From Streptomyces sp. NBRC 110028 (GTDB lineage: Bacteria > Actinomycetota > Actinomycetes > Streptomycetales > Streptomycetaceae): DNA of 64,000 bases. Shown here in pieces: positions 51,744 to 60,896 of the stretch. Position 1 is the first letter of the stretch, and the number at the start of each line of letters is the position of its first letter. The position numbers were made by a program, and so were the translations under genes. The notes below the pieces were generated by a model. The model had not been told where the DNA came from. It ran no database searches and saw nothing but the letters and a program-made list of their open reading frames with translations. The stretch covers positions 1 through 64,000 of the forward strand of contig NZ_BBUZ01000028.1 of assembly GCF_001417735.1 (NCBI RefSeq). Reading direction: 5' to 3'.

Positions 51744-52892
51744 ATGATGAGCCGCAGGAGCCGCCGCCGCACCGTGAGCCGGAGCACGATGGCGATCGGA
51801 GCGACCGCCGCCGTCCTCGTGGCGGGCGGGGCGGCGTTCGCGCTGAGCAGCGCGGTCGGCGGCGGGGGCGCGGTGGACGAGGCACCACCGGACATCGGAG
51901 CGGGCACGGGACCGGGTACGGGGCCGGGAGCCGCGCCGGGGACGACACCGGGCACGGCGCCGGGGTCGGGATCGCAGAAGCCCCCCGTGGAGGCCGCGGA
52001 CGCCCGCTTCGCCCCGTACATCGACACCTCGCTCCACGTCCCCTACGACATGGTCGCCACCGCGAAGAGGACCGGCGTGAAGGAGTTCACGCTCGGTTTC
52101 GTCTCCCCCGGCGGCGGCTGCACCCCCAAGTGGGGCGGCAGGACCGCCCTCGGCGCCGACAAGGTGGCCCCGCAGGCCGAGGCGCTGCGGGCGGAGGGCG
52201 GCGACATCCGCATCTCCTTCGGCGGCCAGGCCGGTTCCGAACTGGCCCTCGCCTGCTCCTCGGTGGAGGAGCTGACGGCGGCGTACGGCGAGGTCGTGGA
52301 CCGGTTCGACCTCACCAAGGTCGACTTCGACATCGAGGGCAAGGCGCTGAAGAACGCCGAGGCCGGCACCCGCCGGGCCCGGGCCATCACCGCGCTGCAG
52401 AAGCGGAACCCCGGCCTGGACGTCTCCTTCACCCTGCCCGTGATGCCCACCGGCCTCACCCGGGACGGCGCCGAGCTGGTCGCCGACGCCAGGGAGAACG
52501 GGGTGAAGATCTCCGCGGTCAACATCATGGCCATGGACTACGGCACCTTCTTCGACGGTGACATGGGCCAGTACGCGATCGACGCGGCCACCGCGACCCA
52601 CAAGCAGCTCAAGCGCGCCCTGGGGCTGAGCGACGAGGCGGCGTGGAAGACCGTCGCCGTCACCCCGATGATCGGCGTCAACGACGTCAAGAACGAGATA
52701 TTCACGGTCGACGACGCCGCACAGCTGGTGAAGTTCGCCAAGTCCAAGGGGCTGGCCCGGCTGTCGATGTGGTCCGCGACCCGCGACCAGCGGTGCGCGG
52801 GCGGCGCCCGGAAGTCGGCGTCGGCGACCTGCAGCTCGATCGAGCAGGACGCGCTCGCGTTCACCAAGGCCCTGGGCGGCTACCAGGGCTGA
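51744..52892 (+). CDS. Secreted chitinase, glycoside hydrolase family 18
   Basis: 382 residues. Signal anchor (STMAIGATAAVLVAGGAAFA), a Gly/Pro/Thr linker (residues about 50-78), then a GH18 barrel with the catalytic DLTKVDFDIEG (DxxDxDxE form), RISFGGQAG and MAMDYGTFFDGD. It ends at the barrel with no chitin-binding domain visible. It hydrolyses chitin-type beta-1,4-GlcNAc polymers outside the cell. It converges on the cytochrome b gene with 11 bp between stops and no visible terminator. Confidence 0.88.
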   Translation: MMSRRSRRRTVSRSTMAIGATAAVLVAGGAAFALSSAVGGGGAVDEAPPDIGAGTGPGTGPGAAPGTTPGTAPGSGSQKPPVEAADARFAPYIDTSLHVPYDMVATAKRTGVKEFTLGFVSPGGGCTPKWGGRTALGADKVAPQAEALRAEGGDIRISFGGQAGSELALACSSVEELTAAYGEVVDRFDLTKVDFDIEGKALKNAEAGTRRARAITALQKRNPGLDVSFTLPVMPTGLTRDGAELVADARENGVKISAVNIMAMDYGTFFDGDMGQYAIDAATATHKQLKRALGLSDEAAWKTVAVTPMIGVNDVKNEIFTVDDAAQLVKFAKSKGLARLSMWSATRDQRCAGGARKSASATCSSIEQDALAFTKALGGYQG

Positions 52893-52903
52893 GCCCACAC
52901 TCC

Positions 52904-54502
52904 CTAGTGGTGCGGGGTCTCCTGGTGCTCCCGGTACTCCTCGGCCGTCGGCTTGGCGATCTGGCCGCGGTCGCCGAAGTAGAAGCGGGACAGCCGCGTC
53001 CGCAGCCGCACCGAGCGGGACAGCTTCCGTTCGACCCCGGCCTCGTCCACCGCCGGCGGCAGTTCCAGGGGCTCGTACTGTTCGTCGGCCATCAGGGTGT
53101 ACCGCTCGCCCGGTGACAGCGGCTCGTGCACCTCGATGTACTCGCCGTGCGGCAGCCGCTGGATGACGCCGGACTCGCGGCCGTGCAGCACCGTGTTCCG
53201 GTCGCGCCGCTGCAGCCCGAGACAGATCCGCCGGGTGGCGGCGAACACCACGGCCGGCACCACGAAGAAGCCGATCCGGCAGGCCCAGGTGATCGCGTTG
53301 ATCGACAGATGGAAGTGGGTCGCGATGAGGTCGTTGCCGCCGCCGATCAGCAGGACCGCGTAGAGGCCGATCCAGGCGGCGCCGAAGGCGGTGCGGGTGG
53401 GGGCGTTGCGCGGGCGCTGGTTCAGATGGTGTTCGCGCTTGTCGCCGGTGATCCACGCTTCGAGGAACGGGTAGAGCCAGATGATCAGCAGCACCGCCGG
53501 GAAGATCACGAGGGGGATGAAGACGCCGAGGACCAGGGTGTGGCCCCACAGATGGATCTCCCAGCCCGGCATCAGCCGGATCAGCCCTTCGGAGTAGCCC
53601 ATGTACCAGTCGGGCTGAGCGTCGGTGGAGACCTGGTCGGGCCGGTAGGGGCCGTACATCCAGATCGGATTGATCTGGGCGATGCCCGCCATCAGGGTCA
53701 TGATTCCGAAGACGAGGAAGAAGAATCCGCCGGATTTGGCGACATAGACCGGCCACAGCGGCGGACCCACGATATTCATGTTCTTCTTGCCGGGGCCCGG
53801 GTGATGGGTGTGCTTGTGATAGACGAGCAGAATCATGTGGACGGCCAGCAGGCCGAGCATGATACCGGGGATGAGCAGCACATGGAGGGTGAAGAGCCGG
53901 GAGACGATGATCGTCCCGGGGAACTGCCCGCCGAAGAAGAAGAACGACAGATACGTGCCGACGATCGGAACCGACAGCATCGCGCCCTCCATGAAGCGCA
54001 GCCCGGTGCCGGACAGCAGGTCATCGGGGAGCGAATAGCCCATGAAGCCGTCGAACATGCCGAGAATCAGCAGTCCGGCGCCGGAGAGCCAGTTGATTTC
54101 GCGCGGTTTGCGGAAGACGCCGTTGAAGAACGTGCGCATCATGTGGGCGAGCATGCTCGCGATGAAGACCACGGCCGCCCAGTGGTGGATCTGCCGGATC
54201 AGCAGGCCGCCGCGCACGTCGAAGCTGATGTCCATCGTGGACGCGAACGCCTGGGACATGCGGATGCCGTTGAGCGGCGCGTACGAACCGCGGTAGACGA
54301 CCTCGTTCATGGCGGGCTCGAAGAACAAGGTCAGATAGACGCCCGTCAGAATGATGATGACGAACGTGTACAGGGCGATCTCACCGATCAGGAAGGACCA
54401 GTGGTCGGGGAAGACCTTCCGCAGGTTGGCCTTGGCCATCTTGAAGAGGCCGACCCGCCCGTCGAACCACCCGGCGAGTGCCTCGCCCTTTGTGTCGCTC
54501 AT
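52904..54502 (-). CDS. qcrB: Cytochrome bc complex cytochrome b subunit, stand-alone paralogue
   Basis: 532 residues with the actinobacterial QcrB layout: eight or so membrane spans, paired haem His residues in RQIHHWAAVVFIASMLAHMM and RLFTLHVLLIPGIMLGLLAVH, and the quinone-site region NPIWMYGPYRPDQVSTDAQPD. It also has a long cytosolic C-terminal tail. The usual qcrC, qcrA and ctaE partners are not here, so this is an extra copy. It could replace the main subunit under special conditions or give resistance to a bc1 inhibitor; that is inference. Confidence 0.93.
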   Translation of the reverse strand: MSDTKGEALAGWFDGRVGLFKMAKANLRKVFPDHWSFLIGEIALYTFVIIILTGVYLTLFFEPAMNEVVYRGSYAPLNGIRMSQAFASTMDISFDVRGGLLIRQIHHWAAVVFIASMLAHMMRTFFNGVFRKPREINWLSGAGLLILGMFDGFMGYSLPDDLLSGTGLRFMEGAMLSVPIVGTYLSFFFFGGQFPGTIIVSRLFTLHVLLIPGIMLGLLAVHMILLVYHKHTHHPGPGKKNMNIVGPPLWPVYVAKSGGFFFLVFGIMTLMAGIAQINPIWMYGPYRPDQVSTDAQPDWYMGYSEGLIRLMPGWEIHLWGHTLVLGVFIPLVIFPAVLLIIWLYPFLEAWITGDKREHHLNQRPRNAPTRTAFGAAWIGLYAVLLIGGGNDLIATHFHLSINAITWACRIGFFVVPAVVFAATRRICLGLQRRDRNTVLHGRESGVIQRLPHGEYIEVHEPLSPGERYTLMADEQYEPLELPPAVDEAGVERKLSRSVRLRTRLSRFYFGDRGQIAKPTAEEYREHQETPHH

Positions 54503-54608
54503 ATCTCATGCATTTACCAGCCCCGTCCGCCGTCCGCTCCGTCGGCCGGGCGTGTGGACCACGCCGTGACCCGTTCGGGGGAATCCCGGTTGCGAACGGG
54601 GCGAAAGG

Positions 54609-54646
54609 CGCGGCTCCGCCCGCCCCCCAGGTCGGGCGGAGCCGCG
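54609..54646. terminator. Terminator after bglC
   Basis: CGCGGCTCCGCCCG (54609-54622) pairs perfectly with 54633-54646 over 14 bp around a 10-base loop, with TCTTTT next to it on the plus strand and CTTTCG on the minus strand. It ends the ceb/bglC transcript before the cytochrome b gene. Confidence 0.82.
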
Positions 54647-54669
54647 GTCTTTTCCCCGGCCCGGATCGG

Positions 54670-56076
54670 TTACGCCTCCGGCAGTTCTCCGGTGCGGGCG
54701 ACATCCGCGTACCAGCGCGCGCTGGCCTTGGGGATGCGGGCCTGGGTCGGGTAGTCGACGTAGACCGCGCCGAAGCGCTTGCTGTAGCCGTATCCCCATT
54801 CGAAGTTGTCCATCAGCGACCACAGGAAGTAGCCGCGCAGATCGGCGCCGTCCGCGATGGCCCGGTGGGCGGTGGCCAGGTGGGCGCGCACGTAGTCGAT
54901 CCGCTCCGGGTCGTGGACCTGGCCGTCCGCGTCCGGCTTGTCGTCGTACGCGGCGCCGTTCTCGGTGATGTACAGCGGTACGCCCGGCGCCTCCCGGGTG
55001 TAGCGCATCAGCAGGTCGTACAGTCCCGTCGGGTCGACGGCCCAGCCCATCTCGGTGCGCTCGCCCGGCGACTGGTGGAAGGCGACCTGCTCCGAGCCCG
55101 GCCAGGGGGAGTGGTCGCTGGCCCCGTGGCCGTCGTGCCGGGCGGGCCGGTCCCCGTTGTCGGTGGGGGCTGATACCAAGGAGGGCGTGTAGTAGTTGAT
55201 GCCCAGCGCGTCGAGGGGGTGCTTGATGACGGCCAGGTCGCCGTCGCGGACGAAGGACCAGTCGGTGATGGCCGCCGTGTCCTCGATCAGGTCGCTCGGA
55301 TAGGCGCCGCGCAGCAGCGGCCCGCTGAACACCCGGTTGGCCAGCGCGTCGATCCGGCGCTGAGCGTCCAGGTCGGCGGGGTCCTGGGTGAGCGGGCGGA
55401 CCACGGCCGGGTTGAGGCTGATGGCGACCTGGGCGCGGGCCGGGAGGGCGGCCCGCAGCGCCTGGGCGCCGAGGCCATGGGCCAGGTTGAGGTGGTGGGC
55501 GGCGCGCAGCGGGGCCAGCCGCTCGGTGCGGCCCGGGGCGTGCACCCCGGAGCCGTAGCCGAGGAAGGCGCTGCACCACGGCTCGTTGAGGGTGGTCCAG
55601 TACTCGACGCGGTCGCCCAGCGCCTCCGCGACGATCCCGGCGTACTCGGCGAACCGCTCGGCCGTCTCGCGTTCCGGCCAGCCCCCGGTGTTCTCCAGCT
55701 CCTGGGGGAGGTCCCAGTGGTAGAGGGTCAGCACCGGCTGGATCCCGGCGGACAGCAGCTCGTCGACCAGGCCGCGGTAGAAGTCCAGCCCGCGCTGTAC
55801 GGCGGGTCCGCGGCCGGTGGGCTGGACGCGGGACCAGGAGACGGAGAAGCGGTAGGCCCCGAGGTTGAGGTCGGACATGAGCCGGATGTCGTCGCGGAAG
55901 CGGTGGTAGTGGTCGGCCGCGACATCGCCGGTGTCGCCGCCGAGCACCTTGCCGGGGGTGTGGCTGAAGGTGTCCCAGATGGACGGGGTGCGGCCGTCCT
56001 CCTGCGCGGCACCCTCGACCTGATAGGCGGCGGTGGCCGCGCCCCACAGGAATCCGGGCGGGAAGGAAAGGGTCAT
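54670..56076 (-). CDS. bglC: Beta-glucosidase, glycoside hydrolase family 1
   Basis: 468 residues. GH1 markers: FLWGAATAAYQVEGA at the N-terminus, acid/base Glu in TTLNEPW, nucleophile Glu in PLYITENGAA, and the substrate loop FEWGYGYSKRFG. There is no signal peptide, so it cleaves imported cellobiose/cellotriose to glucose in the cytoplasm. It follows cebG by 133 bp and has its own CebR-type box overlapping its start codon, as expected for the Streptomyces cebR-cebEFG-bglC regulon. Confidence 0.94.
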   Translation of the reverse strand: MTLSFPPGFLWGAATAAYQVEGAAQEDGRTPSIWDTFSHTPGKVLGGDTGDVAADHYHRFRDDIRLMSDLNLGAYRFSVSWSRVQPTGRGPAVQRGLDFYRGLVDELLSAGIQPVLTLYHWDLPQELENTGGWPERETAERFAEYAGIVAEALGDRVEYWTTLNEPWCSAFLGYGSGVHAPGRTERLAPLRAAHHLNLAHGLGAQALRAALPARAQVAISLNPAVVRPLTQDPADLDAQRRIDALANRVFSGPLLRGAYPSDLIEDTAAITDWSFVRDGDLAVIKHPLDALGINYYTPSLVSAPTDNGDRPARHDGHGASDHSPWPGSEQVAFHQSPGERTEMGWAVDPTGLYDLLMRYTREAPGVPLYITENGAAYDDKPDADGQVHDPERIDYVRAHLATAHRAIADGADLRGYFLWSLMDNFEWGYGYSKRFGAVYVDYPTQARIPKASARWYADVARTGELPEA

Positions 56077-56089
56077 GGAAGCGCTCCCA
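56076..56089. promoter_or_regulatory. CebR-type box at the bglC start
   Basis: TGGAAGCGCTCCCA differs from the CebR consensus palindrome TGGGAGCGCTCCCA by one base. It overlaps the first base of the bglC start codon, so a bound repressor would block bglC separately from the cebE promoter. Confidence 0.8.
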
Positions 56090-56209
56090 TACGAGGTCGA
56101 GGTGCGGGGAGGGAGGGGAGAGGGAGACGAATCGGAGCGGGCGGACGGGGCGGTGCGGGCGGTCCGCCCGCTCCGCCCGGTGCGGGCGGTGCGGGCGGGC
56201 GGTCCGGGC

Positions 56210-57124
56210 TCAGCCCTTGACCGCGCCCTGCATGATGCCTCCCACGATCTGCTTGCCGAAGAGCACGAACGCGATCAGCAGCGGCAGGGTGCCGAGCAGC
56301 GCCCCCGCCATGATCAGTGATTGATCGGGGGTATACCCACGGCTCAGACCGGTCAACGCCACCTGCATGGTCGGGTTGCCGTTCTGCGTGAGCGCGATGA
56401 ACGGCCAGAAGAAGTCGTTCCACGACTGGACGAAGGTGAGCATCCCCAGCACCGCCATCGCCGGACGCGCGGCCGGGAAGACGATGTGCCAGATGACCCG
56501 CAAGCTGCTCGCCCCGTCCATCCGCCCCGCCTCGATCAGCTCGGTCGGCAGCGCCTGGGAGAGGTACTGCCGCATGAAGAAGACCCCGAAGGCGCTGACG
56601 AGCGTCGGCACGATGACTGCCTGGAGCTGGTCGGTCCACTCCAGCTTGGCCACCATCATGTACAGCGGCACCACGCTCAGCTGGGGCGGCACCATCATCG
56701 TCCCGATGGTGAGCATCAGCAGGACGTTCTTGAAGCGGAAGCGCAGCTTGGCGAAGGCGAAGCCCGCGATGGTCGAGAACAGTACGGTCGACGCCGCGAC
56801 CGTGCCCGCCACCACCGTCGTGTTGAGCAGCGCGGTGCCCATGTTGGCGCCGTTCCACGCCTTGTCCAGGTTGTTGAGGAGGTTGCCGCCGAACCACAGG
56901 GGAGGGGGTGTCTGGGCCAGCCGGGTGTTGGTGCGGGAGGCGGCGATGGCGGTCCACACCAGCGGGAAGAGCGAGCCGACGGTGAGCAGGATCAGCACGG
57001 CGTAGGTGATCCTGCCCCCGTGCAGCTGCCTGCCCGCTCGGCCGCGGCCCCTTCCGCCCCGCGCAGCGGTGCGCGCGGGAGCTGCCGGATCGCGTGTCTG
57101 CCGGGAAGGGACAGTGGTGCTCAT
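56210..57124 (-). CDS. cebG: Cellobiose/cellotriose ABC transporter permease
   Basis: 304 residues from the ATG at 57124 (GAGGAG upstream). Six-span MalG-type permease. ITYAVLILLTVGSLFPLVWT is the first span, the EAA-loop is MDGASSLRVIWHIVFPAARP, and the end LLIAFVLFGKQIVGGIMQGAVKG is typical. It pairs with CebF to bring cello-oligosaccharides into the cell, with the shared ATPase MsiK encoded elsewhere, as is usual. Third gene of cebEFG. Confidence 0.93.
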   Translation of the reverse strand: MSTTVPSRQTRDPAAPARTAARGGRGRGRAGRQLHGGRITYAVLILLTVGSLFPLVWTAIAASRTNTRLAQTPPPLWFGGNLLNNLDKAWNGANMGTALLNTTVVAGTVAASTVLFSTIAGFAFAKLRFRFKNVLLMLTIGTMMVPPQLSVVPLYMMVAKLEWTDQLQAVIVPTLVSAFGVFFMRQYLSQALPTELIEAGRMDGASSLRVIWHIVFPAARPAMAVLGMLTFVQSWNDFFWPFIALTQNGNPTMQVALTGLSRGYTPDQSLIMAGALLGTLPLLIAFVLFGKQIVGGIMQGAVKG

Positions 57125-57141
57125 GGTTCTCCTCGTCTCCC

Positions 57142-58167
57142 TCACTGGCTCTTCCGCAGCCGTCGCGCGAACAGCGCGTTGGCCGCGGCGATCAGCAGCA
57201 GGATCAGGAACATCGTCCAGGCGATGGCGGAGGCCCGGCCCAGGTGGAGGTTCACCCAGCCCTGCTCGTACATGTACAGGCCGAGCGTCTGGTACTGGTG
57301 ATCGGCGCCGCCGGTGGCCGTCCCGGCGGTGTTGAACAGCAGTGGCTCACCGAAGAGCTGAGTGGCCCCGATCGTGGAGACGACGACCGTGAAGAGGATG
57401 GTGGGCCGCAGCGACGGGACGGTGACATGCAGGAACTGCTCCCAGCGCGACGCCCCGTCCAGCGCCGCCGACTCGTACAGATCGTTCGGCACGGCCTGCA
57501 TGGCGGCCAGGTAGATCAGCGCGTTGTAGCCGGTCCACCGCCAGATGACGATCGTGGAGACCGCGATCTGCGAGGTCCAGGAGCCGTTCTGCCAGTCGAT
57601 GCCGTCCAGGCCGACCAGCCCCAGAGACCAGTTGACCATGCCGTAGTCACGCCCGAAGAGCAGCGCGAACACCAGCGTGGCGGCGGCGACGGAGGTGGCG
57701 TACGGGGTGAGGATCGCCACCCGGAAGAACATCGAGGCGCGCAGCCGGTAGTTGAGCAGATGCGCGACCCCGAGGGCCATCAGCAGCTGGGGAACGGTGG
57801 AGATCACCCCGATGGTGAAGGTGTTCCGCAGCGCTTTCCAGAAGAACTCGTCCTCCCACAGCCGGGAGTAGTTGTGCCACCCCGCCCACTCCATGTGGGT
57901 GGGGTCGGTGAGCTCCACCTGGTGCAGCGAGGCCCACCCCGTGTAGAGCAGGGGGAAGAGGCCGAAGGCGGCGAAGAAGATGAAGAAGGGGGCGACGAAG
58001 GCGTACGGGCTCCATCGCAGATCCCAGCGGTAGCGGCGGCTGCGCCGGTCGCGGCGCCGCTGCTCGGCCGGATCGGGGGCCGTCGTGGTCGCGGCGCGCG
58101 GGGCCGCGCCCCCCTGCCCTGCGGGGGGCGCGGCCGTATCAGGGGTGAAACCGGAAGGTGCGGTCAT
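57142..58167 (-). CDS. cebF: Cellobiose/cellotriose ABC transporter permease
   Basis: 341 residues. An arginine-rich cytosolic N-terminus (about 50 residues) precedes a MalF-type permease domain (SPYAFVAPFFIFFAAFGLFP; TVPQLLMALGVAHLLNYRLR; EAA loop AALDGASRWEQFLHVTVPSL). It starts 7 bp after cebE and ends 17 bp before cebG. Partner of CebG. Confidence 0.93.
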   Translation of the reverse strand: MTAPSGFTPDTAAPPAGQGGAAPRAATTTAPDPAEQRRRDRRSRRYRWDLRWSPYAFVAPFFIFFAAFGLFPLLYTGWASLHQVELTDPTHMEWAGWHNYSRLWEDEFFWKALRNTFTIGVISTVPQLLMALGVAHLLNYRLRASMFFRVAILTPYATSVAAATLVFALLFGRDYGMVNWSLGLVGLDGIDWQNGSWTSQIAVSTIVIWRWTGYNALIYLAAMQAVPNDLYESAALDGASRWEQFLHVTVPSLRPTILFTVVVSTIGATQLFGEPLLFNTAGTATGGADHQYQTLGLYMYEQGWVNLHLGRASAIAWTMFLILLLIAAANALFARRLRKSQ

Positions 58168-58174
58168 GTCCGGG

Positions 58175-59506
58175 TCACTGGTCCAGCGCGTTGTCGTTCG
58201 TCTTGATCGCGGCCTTCCAGCCTTCGTCGGCGGACTTGCCCTGCTGCTCGACCTGGAGCAGGCCGACATCGGTGAAGTTCTGCTTGATGACGGCGTCCTT
58301 CGGGCCCAGGACCTGCGTCGGGCTTTCCTTCGCCGCCTTGGAGAAGATCTTGCCGATGGGCGCGTTGTCGAAGTACGGGAGCGTGGCGCCGCCCACCTGG
58401 GGCAGGTTGTACGCGGCCTGGGCGCTGGGGAAGCTCGCCTGCTTCTCGAAGAGGGTGGCCTGCTGCTCGGGCGCGGTCAGCCAGGTGGCGAGCTTGACCG
58501 CCTCGTCCTTGTGCTGCGCCGCCTGCGGCACCGAGAGGAAGGAGCCGCCCCAGTTGGCGGGCTTGGGCGCGGCGGCGACGTCCCACTTGCCCTTGTACTT
58601 GTCCCCGGCGTACTCCTTGATCTGGCCGAGCATCCAGGCCGGGCAGGAGACGGTGGCGAACTTGCCGTTGGCGAGCGCCTGCTGCCAGGGCTTGGTGAAC
58701 TCCTGCAGCTTGGCGGAGAGTTTGGACGCGGACGCGTCGGTCGCCAGCTTCCACGCCTTCTTGACGGCCGGGCTGTCCTTGTAGATGGGCTTCCCGCTCT
58801 TGTCGTAATAGACCTCCGAACTTCCGGAGACCGCCGCGTTGAACAGTCCGCCGGCCGAGTCCAGGAACGCGGCCCCGCCCGGTGCCTTCTTCGCGTAGTC
58901 CTTGCCGGCGTCGAGGTACTTCTGCCAGTCGCCCGCCCAGAGCTGGGAGACCGCGTCACGGTCGGCCGGGAGCCCGGCCTGCTGGAAGAGGTCCTTGCGG
59001 TAGCAGATCGCCATCGGGCCCACGTCCGTGCCGAGGCCGATCGTCTTTCCGTCCTTGGCGGTGGCCTGCGCCCACTTCCAGTCGAGGAAGTTCTCCTTTT
59101 TGACGCCTTCCGCTTTCGAAAGATCAACGAACTTATCGGCCTGGGTGGTGGTGACCTCATTGATGTTGCCCACCTCGACCGCCTGGATGTCGGCGAGTCC
59201 ACTGCCCGAACCGAGATGGGTGAGCAGCTGCGGGTAGTAGTTCGAGGCCGGGTCGATCACGTTCTCTTCGATCTTGATATTCGGGTGCTGCTTCATGTAC
59301 TCGGCATAGAGCCCGGCCTGTTTGAAACCCATGACGCCGTACGTGCCGACGGTGACGACCGTCTTGCCCTTGCTGTCTCCGCCGCCGGACGAGTTGTCGC
59401 CGTCGTCGCCGTCGTCGGCGCATCCGCTGAGCAGTCCGGCCCCTAACGCGGCGATGGCCGCGAGAGCCACCGCTCTGCCACGGTACGTACCAGTGATCCT
59501 GCGCAT
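58175..59506 (-). CDS. cebE: Cellobiose/cellotriose-binding lipoprotein, TTA codon in signal peptide
   Basis: 443 residues. Lipoprotein signal with lipobox LLSGC, an acidic linker (ADDGDDGDNSSGGGDS), then a family-1 solute-binding protein (VVTVGTYGVMGFKQAGLYAE; GSGLADIQAVEVGNINEVTT). It binds cello-oligosaccharides at the cell surface for CebFG. AGGAGGA precedes the ATG at 59506. Codon 21, inside the signal peptide, is TTA (TAA at 59444-59446 on the plus strand), so it needs the bldA tRNA; this is unexpected for a primary sugar importer. A CebR box lies 117 bp upstream. Confidence 0.94.
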   Translation of the reverse strand: MRRITGTYRGRAVALAAIAALGAGLLSGCADDGDDGDNSSGGGDSKGKTVVTVGTYGVMGFKQAGLYAEYMKQHPNIKIEENVIDPASNYYPQLLTHLGSGSGLADIQAVEVGNINEVTTTQADKFVDLSKAEGVKKENFLDWKWAQATAKDGKTIGLGTDVGPMAICYRKDLFQQAGLPADRDAVSQLWAGDWQKYLDAGKDYAKKAPGGAAFLDSAGGLFNAAVSGSSEVYYDKSGKPIYKDSPAVKKAWKLATDASASKLSAKLQEFTKPWQQALANGKFATVSCPAWMLGQIKEYAGDKYKGKWDVAAAPKPANWGGSFLSVPQAAQHKDEAVKLATWLTAPEQQATLFEKQASFPSAQAAYNLPQVGGATLPYFDNAPIGKIFSKAAKESPTQVLGPKDAVIKQNFTDVGLLQVEQQGKSADEGWKAAIKTNDNALDQ

Positions 59507-59622
59507 TCCGTCCTCCTAGCGCCCTGACGTACCGCTCCCGGCCAAAAAGGGGGATTCCATGGGTCTTTGAGATGCATCGGCACGGGCGGGCAGTGTGCGG
59601 GTTGTGTATGACTCAGGTACCG

Positions 59623-59636
59623 TGGGAGCGCTCCCA
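59623..59636. promoter_or_regulatory. CebR box between cebE and cebR
   Basis: A perfect copy of the 14-bp palindrome TGGGAGCGCTCCCA in the 273-bp divergent region, 117 bp before cebE and 144 bp before cebR. Known CebR repressors release this site when cellobiose binds. Confidence 0.92.
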
Positions 59637-59779
59637 GGTTGATGTGTTGAAGGGTCGCGGCTCCCCGTCGGAGTGTCAAGGGACAGCGCGGGACAACTTC
59701 CGGAAACCACACTGCTGTTGAATGTCACCGCAGCCGCCCATATGGGTGGATCTGCTGGTACGGAGGCTGGAGGCGCGAG

Positions 59780-60826
59780 ATGGCAAGAACCCGGCGGCAT
59801 GGCGCGGGGCGCGGCAGGCCCACGCTCGAGGAGGTGGCGGCCCGCGCCGGCGTCGGCCGCGGCACCGTCTCCCGGGTGATCAACGGTTCGCCGAGGGTCA
59901 GCGACCGCACCCGTACGGCCGTCGAGCAGGCCGTCGCCGAACTCGGCTACGTACCCAACCGGGTGGCCCGCGCGCTGGCCGCCAACCGGGCCGACGCCGT
60001 CGCGCTCGTCATACCCGAGCCCGAGACCCGGCTGTTCGCCGAGCCGTACTTCTCGGACATCATCCGCGGCGTCGGGGCCGAGCTGGCCGACACCGATCTG
60101 CAGCTGCTGCTGACCCTCATCCGCACCCCCAAGGAGCGCCAGCGCTTCGCCGACTACCTCTCGGCGCACCGGGTCGACGGCGTCCTGCTGGTGTCCGTCC
60201 ACGCGGACGATCCGCTTCCGGATCTGCTGGAGCGCATCGAGATGCCCGCGGTCCTCAGCGGGCGCCGCTCGGCGCACGAGTCGGTGCCCTACGTCGACTC
60301 GGACAACACCGGCGGCGCGCAGTCCGCGGTGGAGCATCTCATCGGGCGCGGCCGCACCACCGTCGCCACCATCACCGGACCGCTGGACATGTACGTCGCC
60401 CAGTGCCGCCTGGACGGCTACCGCGCCGCGGTCCGGGCGGCGGGCCGGGAGCCGGAACCGGAGCTGGTGGCCGCCGCCGACTTCACCGAGGAGGGCGGCC
60501 GCCGGGCGATGCGCCGGCTGCTGGAGCTGCGGCCCGGCCTGGACGCCGTCTTCGCCGCCTCGGACGTCATGGCCGCGGGCGCCCGCCAGGTGCTGCGCGA
60601 GTCCGGGCGGCGCGTCCCGGACGACGTCGCGCTGGTCGGCTTCGAGGACTCCGCCGTCGCCCGCCACATGGACCCGCCGCTCACCAGCGTCCGGCAGGCG
60701 ACGGAGGAGATGGGCCGGGCGATGGTGCGGGTGCTGCTGGAGGAGATCGAAGGCCCCATGGAGCGCCTCTCCAAGCGCCCGCAGGTGGTGCTGCCGACCC
60801 AGCTGGTGCGCCGCGGGTCGTCATGA
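59780..60826 (+). CDS. cebR: LacI-family cellulose-utilisation repressor CebR
   Basis: 348 residues. LacI DNA-binding domain (PTLEEVAARAGVGRGTVSRV, SPRVSDRTRTAVEQAVAELG) with the hinge YVPNRVARALAANR, then a periplasmic-binding-type sugar domain (ALVIPEPETRLFAEPYFSDI to DDVALVGFEDSAVARHMDPP). GGAGG precedes the ATG. It is divergent from cebEFG, and the four CebR-type boxes in this window lie at cebE, bglC and the two cellulase promoters, so its regulon is largely visible here. Confidence 0.93.
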   Translation: MARTRRHGAGRGRPTLEEVAARAGVGRGTVSRVINGSPRVSDRTRTAVEQAVAELGYVPNRVARALAANRADAVALVIPEPETRLFAEPYFSDIIRGVGAELADTDLQLLLTLIRTPKERQRFADYLSAHRVDGVLLVSVHADDPLPDLLERIEMPAVLSGRRSAHESVPYVDSDNTGGAQSAVEHLIGRGRTTVATITGPLDMYVAQCRLDGYRAAVRAAGREPEPELVAAADFTEEGGRRAMRRLLELRPGLDAVFAASDVMAAGARQVLRESGRRVPDDVALVGFEDSAVARHMDPPLTSVRQATEEMGRAMVRVLLEEIEGPMERLSKRPQVVLPTQLVRRGSS

Positions 60827-60834
60827 ACGCGGAA

Positions 60835-60869
60835 GGGCCGGTGGACCGCTGGGTGCGGCCCACCGGCCC
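60835..60869. terminator. Hairpin between convergent cebR and GH6 genes
   Basis: GGGCCGGTGG (60835-60844) pairs perfectly with CCACCGGCCC (60860-60869) around a 15-base loop, 9 bp after the cebR stop. Probable bidirectional terminator. Confidence 0.7.
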
Positions 60870-60896
60870 CGCTGGGGGACGGCCGTCGGAGGGGGT

